Origin: Auriscalpium vulgare
Lineage: Eukaryota; Basidiomycota; Agaricomycetes; Russulales; Auriscalpiaceae
Direction of reading: 5' to 3'
Length of the DNA stretch: 64,000 nucleotides
NCBI GenBank assembly: GCA_019915015.1
Contig: JAHBBC010000003.1
Location: 1,364,001-1,428,000 of the forward strand
Positions 1 to 10,971 of the stretch are shown in pieces (position 1 is the first letter of the stretch; each line of letters opens with the position of its first letter). Below the pieces are notes generated by a model that did no database searches, was not told the origin of the DNA, and saw nothing but the letters and a program-made list of their open reading frames with translations. The translations under genes and the position numbers were made by a program.

Positions 1-1281
1 AAAGCCACCCACCATCAACGCCACGGTCCACCTCCTTCCTGCAGACGCGAAACACATATCATCTGATGAGCGAGGGACGCAGGGGGTGGCAGGGGCGACT
101 CACCCGCCGCGAAGCGCCTTGATCTGCTCGGCCGGGTTGCCCTTGCTGAGGTCGACGGGGACACAGCCGATGCTCTCCGCCTTCTGGAGGCGCTCCGGCA
201 CGCGGTCGACGACGTACACCTCGGACGCGCCGCGCAGCTTCGCAGAGTACGCGGCCATGAGGCCGACGGGGCCCGCGCCGAACACCGCGATGGACTCGCC
301 GGGCTTGAAGCCCTGCAGACACACACGCCTCCGTTAACGTGCACTCGATAGAGAACGGGCTGGGGGCACGCACGGAGAGCTCCACGCCGTGCCAGCCGGT
401 GGGGAAGATGTCCGCGAGGAGCGCAAAGTCCTCCTCGTTCTGCGTGCCCTTGGGCAGCTTCAGCGCGTTGAAGTCCGCAAACGGCACCCGGACGTATTCC
501 TAGGGGCGGGGTCAGCCGGCAGGTCCTCCAGAGAAGCGGGGGTGGCGTACAGCCTGTCCTCCAGGGTAGGGGCCCATGGCGACATAACTGGACAACCGGA
601 CATCAGACTCCGGAATCTGCAGAACGAGTGAGCATGCGCTTACCCGTAGGCACTGATAGTCCGGGCGCAGACATGTTAGCATGCATCGTAGACAGAAATG
701 CACTTTACCCACCCTCCGGCCTGCATGTGAAATCGAAATTAGAAAGGGCCAGCGGGCATGGCTACTCTGGGACTCACGAATCCTGGGTTGACGTTGGTGC
801 AGAATGCGGACCTCTGCTCCTCGCAGTTCTGGCAGTGGCCGCACGCGACATTGAAGGGCATGACGACGCGGTCGCCCTTCTTCAGCAGGGCGACGCCCTC
901 GCCGCACTCCTCGACGATGCCCATGCTGCGACGGCGCGTGAGCAGCCCAAACCAGACTCGGTGGCAAACGGACGCACTTCTCATGCCCAAACACGATGCC
1001 CTTCTCGGCCGCCGTGCGGCCCTCGTACATGTGCAAATCGCTGTGGGCGCAGGCGTCAGCATGCCGCAGCCCCGGGGAAGGCGAGAGTGGCGCACCTGCC
1101 GCAGATGCAGGACGTGGTGACTGGTGCGGTGTGGTCAGCGAGCGGTGGGGTGCGCGACGGTATCAGGGGACTCACTCTTCACGAGGACGTCGTTAGGGTG
1201 TAGGATCTTGGGGCGCTCTACCTCGCCGATGGAGACCTTAAACGGCCCGTCGTAGACAACAGCGCGCATTTTGTTCGACAT
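1..1281 (-). CDS. Zinc-dependent alcohol dehydrogenase, formaldehyde dehydrogenase-like (3' end cut by window edge)
   Basis: Medium-chain, zinc-binding NAD(P)-dependent dehydrogenase that would oxidise an alcohol or formaldehyde in the cytosol. The start ATG is at 1281 and the protein opens MSNKMRAVVYDGPFKVSI. A small second exon near 1091-1120 supplies the catalytic-zinc Cys segment (CICGSDLH across the splice), followed by MYEGRT and GHE. A four-Cys structural zinc lobe follows (NVACGHCQNCEEQRSAFC), then the Rossmann motif VFGAGPVGLMAAYSAK with an acidic residue at the end of strand 2 (VVDR), which favours NAD. At least four short introns are present. The order of motifs and the tyrosine-rich MYEGRT stretch match glutathione-independent formaldehyde dehydrogenases better than ordinary ethanol dehydrogenases; substrate is an inference. 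The C-terminal part lies outside the window. Confidence 0.85.
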
Positions 1282-2767
1282 TGCGGTGTATGCGGGTAGG
1301 GGTGTGAATGTTCGAAGGGGTGAAATGCGGTGCGAACGACGAGCCCGAGCGTACCGCAGGCCTCCTTATAGACTGCGCGCGCGGTGCGCCCATCGCTGTT
1401 TACCCACACGATCGGGCAGCTGGCCGCGTCACATGGCGGGTCTGTGAGGGCGCAAGAGGACGGGTAGGCCAATAGGAGGGCGGGAGCGCATCTCGTGAGT
1501 ATTTGATCGCTGGAGGGCTGCGTTCCTTTGGGACGAAGCCTGTGCGGAACCAGTGGGCAGCCGTCCCGCCGCGGCTGCGCGTCGATCACGTGATCCACGT
1601 GACTGCCGGTCTTCCAGTGCCACGCTCGTCCGAGTCGCTCGCCGTCGACGGTGGATGGCGGTCGCAGGCGGGCTCGTTGAGCAGGGGGATACGCGCTGGA
1701 GCGCTCAGACTCGCCCGCCACGATGGCAGGAGCAGCGTCGCGGGCAGTGCGGGAGCCCCGGGTGAAGGTTCGGCCTCGAATATCATCTGGTCTACCCCTC
1801 GGTGCATGTGATGGAGCTTGGCTGGGGTCAGCGGTGCGGGCCTGATCTCCAGCGACGGGATCAATGATCTGCGAGCGAGCGACTGGATGCAGGAAAAAAA
1901 GAAAGCGCAGGAAGGGAAGCGCAGGCCGGGGCAGATGAATCGCGAGCGCAGCGGGACGTGCGGCAATTCCGGAAGCGGGACGGAAAGCAGCGTCGAAGGC
2001 GCAGGGTTCGCAGGGGCGTCGAAGGCCCGAGGGCTGTCCTTCCTTTCCTTCGCGCGGGCCACGAGTAGCCGGGCGCACCGACGGGCTGGGGCGACCAAGT
2101 TGTGCGCCGCGATGGCAGCAGCGTGCATCGGGAGCGTGCCAGTGCACCGCAGATCGCATCATGCATGGAAGCTCACGCAATCGATGGCCCAATGAATCGC
2201 CGCCAACGCGAACCGAGCGCGGGCGGCCGCGTGTGCAGTGCGCTGCGTCCCTCGCCATGGCCACGGCGATAGCGCTTCAATTCCCTCCTGCGCTAGCCTG
2301 CAATGGAGGAGCAGCAGCTGCCCAGTCTGCCGCCTTCCCTGCGCTTTATGCATCACAGACGCCGCGTTAGATCAAGCGGGGCTAGCCGCTAATGCAATCC
2401 ACTAGCTGCTTGGCGCGGGTTCCAATTCGCCCGGTAGGCGCTGCGCGTGGAGGATATCTGGCAACGAGCATCGCAGCCACTATTATTTATTACGCACACA
2501 ACAGCACAGGCAGGTATATTAGCGCCACGTATCTAGGATATCCAACACAAATAATCACAGCAGCAGGTCGTCAGCTATGCGTGCCGTGCGCGGCTCATGC
2601 GCACACATCCACGGCCAGAAACACGTCGTCGCTAGTCTACATACAATACGCTTGCTTGACGTCAAGTCCGAAAGAAAGCAAGGAAAATAACCGCATGCCA
2701 GCATAATAACTCAATGCATCAAAAATACGTACGCCCGCCCACAGCCCCCGCCCATTGTCTGCGCACA
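1282..2767. other. Intergenic region between dehydrogenase promoter and homeodomain gene 3' end
   Basis: Long overlapping frames occur on both strands here, but none has recognisable motifs or family-like composition; they look like by-products of high GC. From about 2470 the DNA becomes more A/T-rich, fitting a 3' untranslated/termination zone of the homeodomain gene that ends at 2768. No gene is called. Confidence 0.5.
1365..1370 (-). promoter_or_regulatory. TATA-like box of the alcohol dehydrogenase gene
   Basis: On the minus strand the sequence reads CTATAAGG about 85 bases upstream of the ATG at 1281, a usual distance for a fungal TATA element. Assignment is by position and sequence only. 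Confidence 0.35.
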
Positions 2768-4922
2768 TCACTGCGGCGTGTGGTAGCCGGTCCCGGGCCC
2801 GCTCGCAGGCGTCGGCGTATTGTGCTCGCGCTCCTGATGCGCGCCCGCCCCATAGTGCGACTGCTGGTAGAAGCCCTGCCCCGCGCCGTTCCCGTGCGAC
2901 AGCTGCTGCTGCTGCGCGTACGCCCCGTTATGGGCGCCCATCTGCATGTTGGGCAGATACCCAGACGACGACTGCTGATGGTGCGCCGCGGGCGTGGGGA
3001 ACGAGTACCCCGCGCCCTGCGCGGGATAGCCGCCGTACGACTGCGAGCGGCCCTGGCTGTATCCGCTGCCGAGCAGCATGCTGCGCTGCCCGGGCGCGGT
3101 GTAGTAGTCCGCCGCGAGCGCGCCACCGCCCGCGTGCGGTATCGACTGCAGCGAGAGCGGGTGGTACAGCTGCAGGCTGTCCGTCGGCATCGACGCGCGC
3201 CGCAGGAGCGTGCTGCTCGATACGCCCGGGTGCAGCCGCTGCGCCTGCGTGGGTAGCGGGTGCGTCGTCGCGGGGCCGGACGACGGGCGGTGCACGGGCG
3301 CGAGGATGCGCCTGCGGGCCTACAGGCGCGAGTCACAATCAGCTCGCGACGAACAAATGAATGACCGCTGCGGCGCAACTCACGTTGATCATCCAGTTGG
3401 ACACCTGGCTCATGCTGAGGCCCGTCGCGGCGCACAGCTGCTTCTTCTCCTCCTCCGAGGGGTACGGGTGGTCCGAGTGCCGGTGCAGCCAGTCCTTGAG
3501 GAAGTCCGTCGTAGGCTTCGGCAGCTTGCCGCGCTTCTTCTGCGGGCGGTCGACGAGCGAGGAGGGCGCGGGGACCGCGCCGGTGGGCGAGCGCGACGGC
3601 GACGGGGTGGCGCCGGAGCCGTTCGACGACGCGGACGGCACGAGGAAGTCGGACGGGGGGAAATTCCAGTCGTCCTTGAGCGCGTCGGCGGTCTGCGACT
3701 GGGCGTAGGACGCGCGCCGCTCGGACTGCCCGGCGATGCGTGCGACGCTGCCGTACATGGGGACCTGTTGCTGCTGCTGCTGCTGTTGCTGGGCGGGGGG
3801 GAAAGAGTAGGAGCCGGTGAGGGAAGAGTGGCGGAGCGAGTCCTCGTATTTTATTGGCGGGTTGCCGGGGGTGGAACTCGGCCTGACGATGCCCGGAAGG
3901 GAAGCCGAAGAAGAGGAATTCCAAGACTCGGAGTCCGGGAACTGTAGCGCGGGGAGGCCCTGGGCGGCGCGGGGGAGCGCGTAGTCGGACGAGAGCGGGG
4001 AGGAGAAGGCGGAGGAGAAGGACGGGGAGGTGGAGGCGGACGAGGCGGTGGTGAGGCTGGAGAGGGTCGTCGCGCTGGGGAGCGGGGACTGGTCTGCGTA
4101 GAGGCCGAGCTGGGTGTCTGCGTTGAGGCGGGGGCGCGCGTGGGCCTTGTCGTCGTGCTCGGACTGGGGCGGGAACTGGTACGAGGCGAGGCCGGAGGGG
4201 GTGGCGGAGGGGGCGGGGCGGGAGGGGGCGCGTGCGGAGGAGAGGGTGGGCAGGGATGCGCGGCGGTGGAACGGGTCCTGGAAGGCGGAGAAGATGGAGG
4301 GCAGCTGGATCTTGGGGCTGCTGCTGTCGTCGGGCGGGTGGTTCCAGGCGTCGTCGGGGCGGGGACGCTTGGGCTGGGGCGAGAGGGTGGGGCTGGTGCT
4401 GGGCGGCCGCTTGTTGCTGGAATGGAGGTCGGTGGAGTCGGAGTCTGCAGATGCGACCGACGACATGCGCGTCTGGTTAAAGTAGTCAAAGTCGGTGTCC
4501 GTCTCGCTGCAGGGGCCGGTATTAAAAGGCGGTGTGTGTACGGGCGGCGGGCGGGGGACGCACCTTGTGATTGCCGGGGACGCCGGGGCTGGGGAGCGGT
4601 ATGGGTTGACAGCAGCAGCGGAGGCTGTGTACGGTGTGCGAGCGAGGAGGGGGTACTTGCTATAAAGACAGAAACATGGGCGCGTCAGCACATCAGCATC
4701 ATCGTGGAATCCACGCAACGTCGATCAGCGGATTCATATGAGGTGGGCCGCGGACGAGGCGGCGGTGACACGCGCGCAAGGCCCGGTGACAGCTGCCAGC
4801 CAGCGCTGGGCGGGGTGGGCGGGGACTTACTCGAAGGCGGCGAATGTGTCAAGGTCGAGGGGCAGCGAGCCGAGGGCGTAGGCGGACGAGAGCGGCGGGC
4901 TGTCGGGCTTGAGCTCGAACAT
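2768..4922 (-). CDS. Homeodomain transcription factor, KN/TALE-type
   Basis: DNA-binding regulator of nuclear transcription. Three exons fit together in frame: 4922-4831, 4506-3384 and 3319-2768, giving about 588 residues. The homeobox spans the last intron: KKRGKLPKPTTDFLKDWLHR, then HPYPSEEEKKQL, then WMIN, then ARRRIL. These show the PYPS extension, the KN-domain signature of TALE homeodomains, and the recognition helix WxINxRRR. Before it lie long Ser/Pro-rich disordered stretches, a basic patch PKRPRPDD that may be a nuclear signal, and a run of nine Gln at about 3763-3791. The C-terminus is rich in Gln, Gly and Tyr, as in activation regions. The first intron (4507-4830, about 324 nt) is long for this window, so a further small exon is possible. 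Target genes are unknown. Confidence 0.85.
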
Positions 4923-5015
4923 GGGCTCGGGGACGTGGAGGACGGCGAGCAGGACAGCGAGCGGCGGGGCGCACAGACGGACAAGGACGGCGGGCTGCAG
5001 CAGACATGGCGGTGC

Positions 5016-5021
5016 TTTATA
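5016..5021 (-). promoter_or_regulatory. TATA box of the homeodomain gene
   Basis: TATAAA on the minus strand, 94-99 bases upstream of the ATG at 4922. It supports the choice of that start and first exon. Confidence 0.4.
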
Positions 5022-5072
5022 GATGAGAATCGCTCCCTCCAAACACAAACACGCCGTCTGCCCATTACGCGA

Positions 5073-5106
5073 CCGCCCCCGCCCCCGCCCCCGCCCCCGC
5101 CAGCTC
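5073..5106. repeat. C-rich hexanucleotide tract (CCCCCG repeats)
   Basis: About five imperfect units of the 6-base motif CCCCCG on the plus strand, so G-runs on the coding strand of the homeodomain gene, just upstream of its TATA-like box. Runs of this kind can form G-quadruplex or i-motif structures. That is an inference from base composition. Confidence 0.6.
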
Positions 5107-5559
5107 CCCCGCCTCGACACCCCGCCGCCCCCGCGCCCCATCCCCACCAGCGCGCCGTGGCCCGCGCGGCGCCGCCCCCGCCCGCCCGCCGCCACCGCTG
5201 CCCTCGTCGCCCGACACACACCCCGATATGGCTACATTGCACCGCGAGGCGCCGTAGCCGAATCGAGGACTCACGGCTTAATTAAATCCAGGCACGGCCG
5301 GAGCGGAGCCCCCCGGCCGGCGAGGCGCGAGGCGCGTGCCACCAGGCTCAGGGCGGCGGCGGCGGTCCCAACGCCGGAGGGCAGTGTCGCGTCCGCTCTA
5401 CGCCCACGCCCGCCGATTCTCTCTGATCATCCATCACAATGCCGTGCCCGTCGCGACTCATTGCCTGCATACACAACATATCCCTGTAGATCCCCCGCCG
5501 CCGCCTCGCCTCGCCCGCCTCACGGCCCCCCGGCCCCCCGGCCCGCCGCCTCGCCCGCC

Positions 5560-8500
5560 TCAGCCCTGCGCACGGGCCACGCCGGCCAGCAGCCGCTCCG
5601 CCTTGTCGCGCTCCTTGCGGCTCACGAGCACGCCGTCCACCATCCGCACCCGCGCACACGCCCGCATCACCAGCCCCCGGTACACCAGCCGGCCCACGTA
5701 CGCCTCATCTGGCAGATCGCGCCGGAATTTCGCGTCCAGGTCCTGCCACGACGCGCCCGCCCCAGTGCCTGCCGGCAGCCCCTTCCCACCCCTGGCCCTA
5801 GCTCCGAGCTCGCCCTCCCCCGGATCTGCGCTCGGCTGCGTCGTCCCGCCCGCTCTACTGCCCCCGCCCCGCGTCGTCTCGGACGGCTGCAGCGCCCCAG
5901 GGACGTCCCTCACCAGCAGGGGCAGGTACCACCCCAGCGTGCACGGGTTCATCCTGTGGGAAAACAACGTCGTCAGCACATCCTGGGAGCGCCCCGATCC
6001 ATCGTGAAAGAACAAAGGGCCACCGAGCATCGGATCGCGGAGCCCTCGGTCTATATTAAATTGTACATAACGTCTGATCGAGGACGCGAAAAAAGAAAAA
6101 AGGGCATATTCGGCACAGCTAAAAGCCATCATCACACTTGAGATCTGATGTGCGCGGGCGTACCTGAAGTCGACCATCTCCACATCGGGGCACCCCCTCA
6201 ACACCCGGATGAGTCCCTTTGTGCCTTTCAGGCGAGACCCAATGATCGTGAGCTTGTTCAGCCTGCGTAGGCCCTCGAGCGGCCGTACGTCTTCCAGGAA
6301 ATTGTAATTGAGGTTCAGCACGCGAAGATTGGGTGCGAGCGCCGGAAGGTTGTTGGGCAGCCCTGTCAGCCGGCACGCGGCGATCTCGAGGTAGATCAGG
6401 TTGTAACATGCCTCAGACAGGAAGTCCGCAGGCAATGGGTTTCCTGTCGGAGTTATCGTTAGGCGGCGCTCGTCAACATAGAATAAACCGAGACGGAATG
6501 CGTCAACCTGCGCTTAGAACGAGTTACCCGACTGACTCCCTTACCTGACAAATAGAGCCGCTTGACATCACGCACATCGCGGACGGACAAAGTCCTAGGA
6601 GCGCATACGGAATGGTCAGAAAAAAACACCGCCCAAACCCAAAAAGCAAAACACCACCACACTGACAGGCCTTTGCCGCCTTGATTGCGTAAACTCAAGT
6701 TTTCCAGTTTCGCCATCCGACTCGCCTTGTCGATCTGTGCCAGGCTGTTGTTATCGGCATACAGCGTCCTCAGGCTCGGGAACGGCCCAGTATTGAGTGC
6801 CCTGAGTTTGTTGGCGCTCAACCGCAATATACGCAATCTGGGCATGATGCCGTGAGCTTCAAACGCATCAATGGAGTTGCTGTCTAGAGGGATAGAGCGG
6901 TGGGAGAAACTCAATGAGCGAATGCGACGAGAAACAGCAGGACGCCAAAGAAGCGGCGGCGGAAACAACCTCGCTATGCGGTTTCTGCCATAAGGGCAGC
7001 ACCACGGAGTTTTGTGACAGATCTGCTGCGATGGCGGTGAAAATCACGACGCACCTAGATTGAGCACAACAAGCGACGACAGGGAGGCAATTCCCTTGAC
7101 GTCCTCGAGCCTATTTTGGCTCATATTGAGCATCTCTAGCCGAGACCTGCCCGTGCGCGCGGTGGAATGGAACACCCCGAGCGATAACAAGCGGCCCCAC
7201 GGTAGGGTTATTACGGCGACCGCGTCAACAATGTCACCAGAACGAGTTATGGGCGTGCGTGTGTGTGAAAGAACCGATCAGAAACCGCCACGTCCGAGGA
7301 GCCAATGGTGGGAGATGGGGGCGCACCAGGAGCATTCCGAGAAATCCACAGCGTCTATGCGGTTCTCCTGCAGACTAAGCTTCGTTAGGCAGGCCATGTG
7401 TTGCAGGCCCTCGATGCTGCTGACGCTGTTGCCGTCGGCACGCAGTTCGCGCAGATGTCGGAGGCAATCCAATTCTGGGGCGTCCGTGTGGTTAGCTTCC
7501 GCGCTCTCCCCGTGCATCACGCAGGCCGCCAGGTGGGTCCCACTTACGGCTCAGCCCGTCGAGGTGGTTGTGGCTTATGTCCAGGCTCTCGAGGTTCAGC
7601 AGCTGGTTGAAGGACGTGACCCTCGTAAGTCTGCCAAACATTACGCGGAAAACTCAATTAGTTTAACCAGACATTTACTGTCACGGCTACCACCTACGCG
7701 TTATTAGCGACCGACAGCGTCCTAACGGTGTCGGGCACCCCGCTGAGCCAAGACAATTGATTGTCGTTTCTATTTGCCGATGAATCAGTACGGCACCGGC
7801 GAGCACATCAACGCTAGACCCACAATGATAGCGTCAGTAGCTGAGGTAAGAACTCCTTCAGTCGGGCAACGCTCTCAATTCGCTTGCCCGACAGATCAAT
7901 TGTCGTCAGCTCCTCCCAGTAGGGTTCGAACGGCTGGACGTCGGTGATGACCTGGACGAGCTTATCGTGCGCGACGCCGAACGAGGCCTCGGTTAGGAAC
8001 GTCGCATTCGCCGTGGCGCGCTGTGGTATTGGCGGCATAGAGTGCGTGCGGGTCAGCACGCGCTGCGAGACACCCTCCGTGGCCGCATGCGCATTCGAGG
8101 CGAGCCCTGCGCTGACCCGCCGACCGACAGGCTCCGCCTGCTGTGCCGCCGCCCGTCTGGAGACAGCGTCCTGAGACGGGGACGCATCGTCGAAGCCTGC
8201 CGAGCGAGGTGAGCGCTCATGCGAGGACACACACCAGCGGGTTGGCGGCTCACCTGTGTGTTCCAGGTCCTCCATCATCCCCGCGATTCGCTTTGTCCGC
8301 GCAGAAGCCAGGAAGCCAGAGGCCGCGGCCGCTGAGCTGCGATCATCGTCGACGCCGCTGCTCTCATCAGACCGGAGACCTTTGATCGGGCCCTCGTGCT
8401 TCCCGTCAGAAAAACTGACGGACCGGCGATGGCGTGTCCTATTCGCGGGGGTGTGCTGTCGCACAGGAAACGGGGAGAGAGCGGATCCACTCGTGTTCTT

Positions 8501-10971
8501 GAGTACGGAGCGTATGGGGGTCGGCACTGCCGACGTTGAGCGGTGACCGACCGGCGTCTCGGCCGGTGCGTGCTGAACGGGCTCGGGCGGTATTATGACG
8601 CCAGAGGAAGAGGGAGCGGGGTCAAGGGTGTAATCTTCGTCCGAATTGGAGTCGTACAGGATGTCGGGCGGGTCCGCCAGCGACATGGACGCGGACAGCA
8701 GCTCAGTGAGCTCGCCATCATCGTGATCAGAGTCCGTCGTCGCGTCGTCATCCTCGACGCCATGTTCGCGCCGGATGAGGTCCTGCGACGGGCCGTCAAA
8801 GGAAAACGAGGTGAGTTCCATCTCCTCCTCATCGTCCACCTCGTCGATCCGCGACATTTCCCCCGCGTTGTCGTCCTCAGCGTCTTCCCGGTGACCATCG
8901 CCACGCTCGGAATCCTCCTCCCTAAGGCTCTCGATATCTCGGAAAGGATCCTCGCTCTCCCCGTCCCCTTCGGCACTCGGGGAATACCCACTTTCGCTCG
9001 CTGGTGCCTTAGCGCGAGTCGCCTCGGCCGTTGTTTTCACCCAACGGAGCATAACCTTGTCAAAGACCATTTTTCCGACGCGATCCGGCAGGGCTGGAAC
9101 ATCTTCAGGCGCAATACGTGTGATTTGAGCAGGGCCCGCGTGCTTCACAAACGAGCCGGAACTTCCCACCGTTAGCGTGGTCCCAGACGCGGTGCTCGAT
9201 GATACAAAACGATTGAGATCTTCATTGGTCCGTGTCCGAATGGAAGCGGAAGGATAGGCAGGCGCATCGCCTGCCGGGGCGGCCAAGAGTGCGGGGCTGG
9301 GGTTGGGGTTTGCATGGAAGATGACAGCATTGGGCTGCGGCGCTGGGGAGCTCGGGGGAAGAGACGCCGGTGATGCTACCAGGATGGGCGGAGCAGGGAA
9401 TTGGGCATACAAACGGGAAGTATCGAAAGAAGTATCGCTCGTTTCCTGATAAAGTGCATAATTAACCTGGTCAGCGGCAGATGCGTAGCTCTCGGCTTAA
9501 TTCCTACCTGGTGAGGCGATAGAGGCTCTGATTTCTCGGATGGCGCCGGTGAGAAGCGCCGAGAGCCTTGGGACGGGTGCCTGCGATGAGGTAACCGAGC
9601 ATGTCCAGCGTTGGAATTGTCCAGCAGAGGCTCGCCACTAGGGGATACATCCGTTTCGGCGGAAAACAGGCGTTTCGACCCTTTCATATCCTGCTTGATT
9701 TGTGCCATAAGGTTTGCCGCCTGTTCCCTGTAGCCTAGTGAAGAGTAGCCATCGCGTTTTGAGCCACTATTGCTATCCGAAGAGACACTGCTGCGTTGAG
9801 GCACCTCCAGGAAAGAACGCCGCCCTTCAAATCCCGCAGTGTTAGGCGCAATTGTACAAGTGCGAGAAGAACGCCACTCACTTTCTGATGGTACGACCGC
9901 ATCTTCCAAATTGTCTTCCCTGCTACGGCCAGCGGGAGACGCGCCAGAGGCGGCTGTGGAGATGGTCGAGAAATCCCGCGCCTGCTTTATCTGGGCCATC
10001 AGGGACTTTGACTCGCCAACATAGTCCTTCCGCGATAATGGGCGCTGTATATGGGCCCGTTCGCCGTCCCCTTCCCCGTAAAAGTCGCTCACGGGACTGA
10101 GCTTGACGCGCTTCGCACTCCGCAGGTTCAGCGTGCCCGGCACAGTGCCCTCGGAGACCCTGGAGAGGCCAAACGGAGAGGACGCGTTCCCTGTGAGGTT
10201 GCCGGTGTTACTGCCCGAAGGCGAGTTCACGGCGATGGAGTCGACCATTGCGGACAGATGGTCTCGTGTGAAGGTGTCATACTGGAACTGGAAGAGGCGC
10301 AGACGAGGGTCGGTAGGCGGTGCGCTTCGCGCAATGTTCTGGCTAGGGCCAGGAGTGCTCTGAGCCTGGGGGTAGCTGTTCGGCGTAAGAGCGTTGCTCG
10401 GGGTGAAGTGTGGCACGGCGAATGTGAATTGGCAATCCAAGCTGGGCCTTGCACCTTCGAACGCACCGATGTTGGCGAGATCCGTCTCCACGATCTCGTC
10501 GCCTTCCTCTGCTGTGTGCATCGAGAGCTGTGTGTCTCCGTCATGGGAGAAGGATGCGGCTGCAAGGACCTGGGAGAGGCGTGATGGGACGGCCGGAGCG
10601 GAAGGGTTGTAAGGCGCGGATGAGGTCGACGGTTTCGGCGGGGATGGGGGTTCAAACATGCGCTCAAGAGGTAGTGGGCTGAAGAAGTCTTTGATAGCGT
10701 TCTTCTTCTGACCAGGAGTCTTCGGTAGGACAGCGGCGGGAGCATCTTGACGTACCAAGAATGTCCCTGCAGCACCCCCAGTGTCATCCTCCTCCTCTTC
10801 AGGATACTCGTCAACCCCAACCTCTTCTCCCTCTTCTCCGTGCAGGCGAAGCGACCCGATGGGCAAGGTCAGCGACACGGAGCGGGTGCCGTCATGCAAG
10901 TCGAGCTCCTCGTCGTCATCGGGCCATTCGTCCTCGAGTTCTTCTGTCTGCCATGCAGGGCGGGAGTCCAT
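5560..10971 (-). CDS. cdc11: Septation-initiation / mitotic-exit scaffold, Cdc11/Nud1 family (leucine-rich repeats)
   Basis: Spindle-pole-body scaffold that recruits the septation initiation network kinases (fission yeast Cdc11, budding yeast Nud1). The start chosen is ATG at 10971 (MDSRPAWQTEELEDEWPDDD), an acidic opening typical of the family. The long N-terminal half is disordered and Ser/Pro-rich, with an early conserved segment GQKKNAIKDFFSPLPLERMF and a later one, RIAPEDVPALPDRVGKMVFD followed by RWVK, which I recognise as the family signature before the repeats. The C-terminal half, spread over several short exons from about 7900 down to 5560, consists of leucine-rich repeats such as LTKLSLQENRIDAVD, LRTLYADNNSLAQIDK and LRVLNLNYNFLEDV. 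Introns are seen near 9510 and between successive repeats. The protein ends VSRKERDKAERLLAGV. Function is by family; the exact exon borders in the repeat region are approximate. Confidence 0.82.

Noticed and set aside
1218..2264. 348-codon minus frame overlapping the dehydrogenase 5' end
   Set aside because: It overlaps the verified first exon in another frame, and its composition (Arg/Pro/Ser/Ala) has no family resemblance.
7921..7935. GGGTTCGAAC as a tRNA T-loop
   Set aside because: It lies within coding sequence of the Cdc11-like gene and no cloverleaf partner arms are present.
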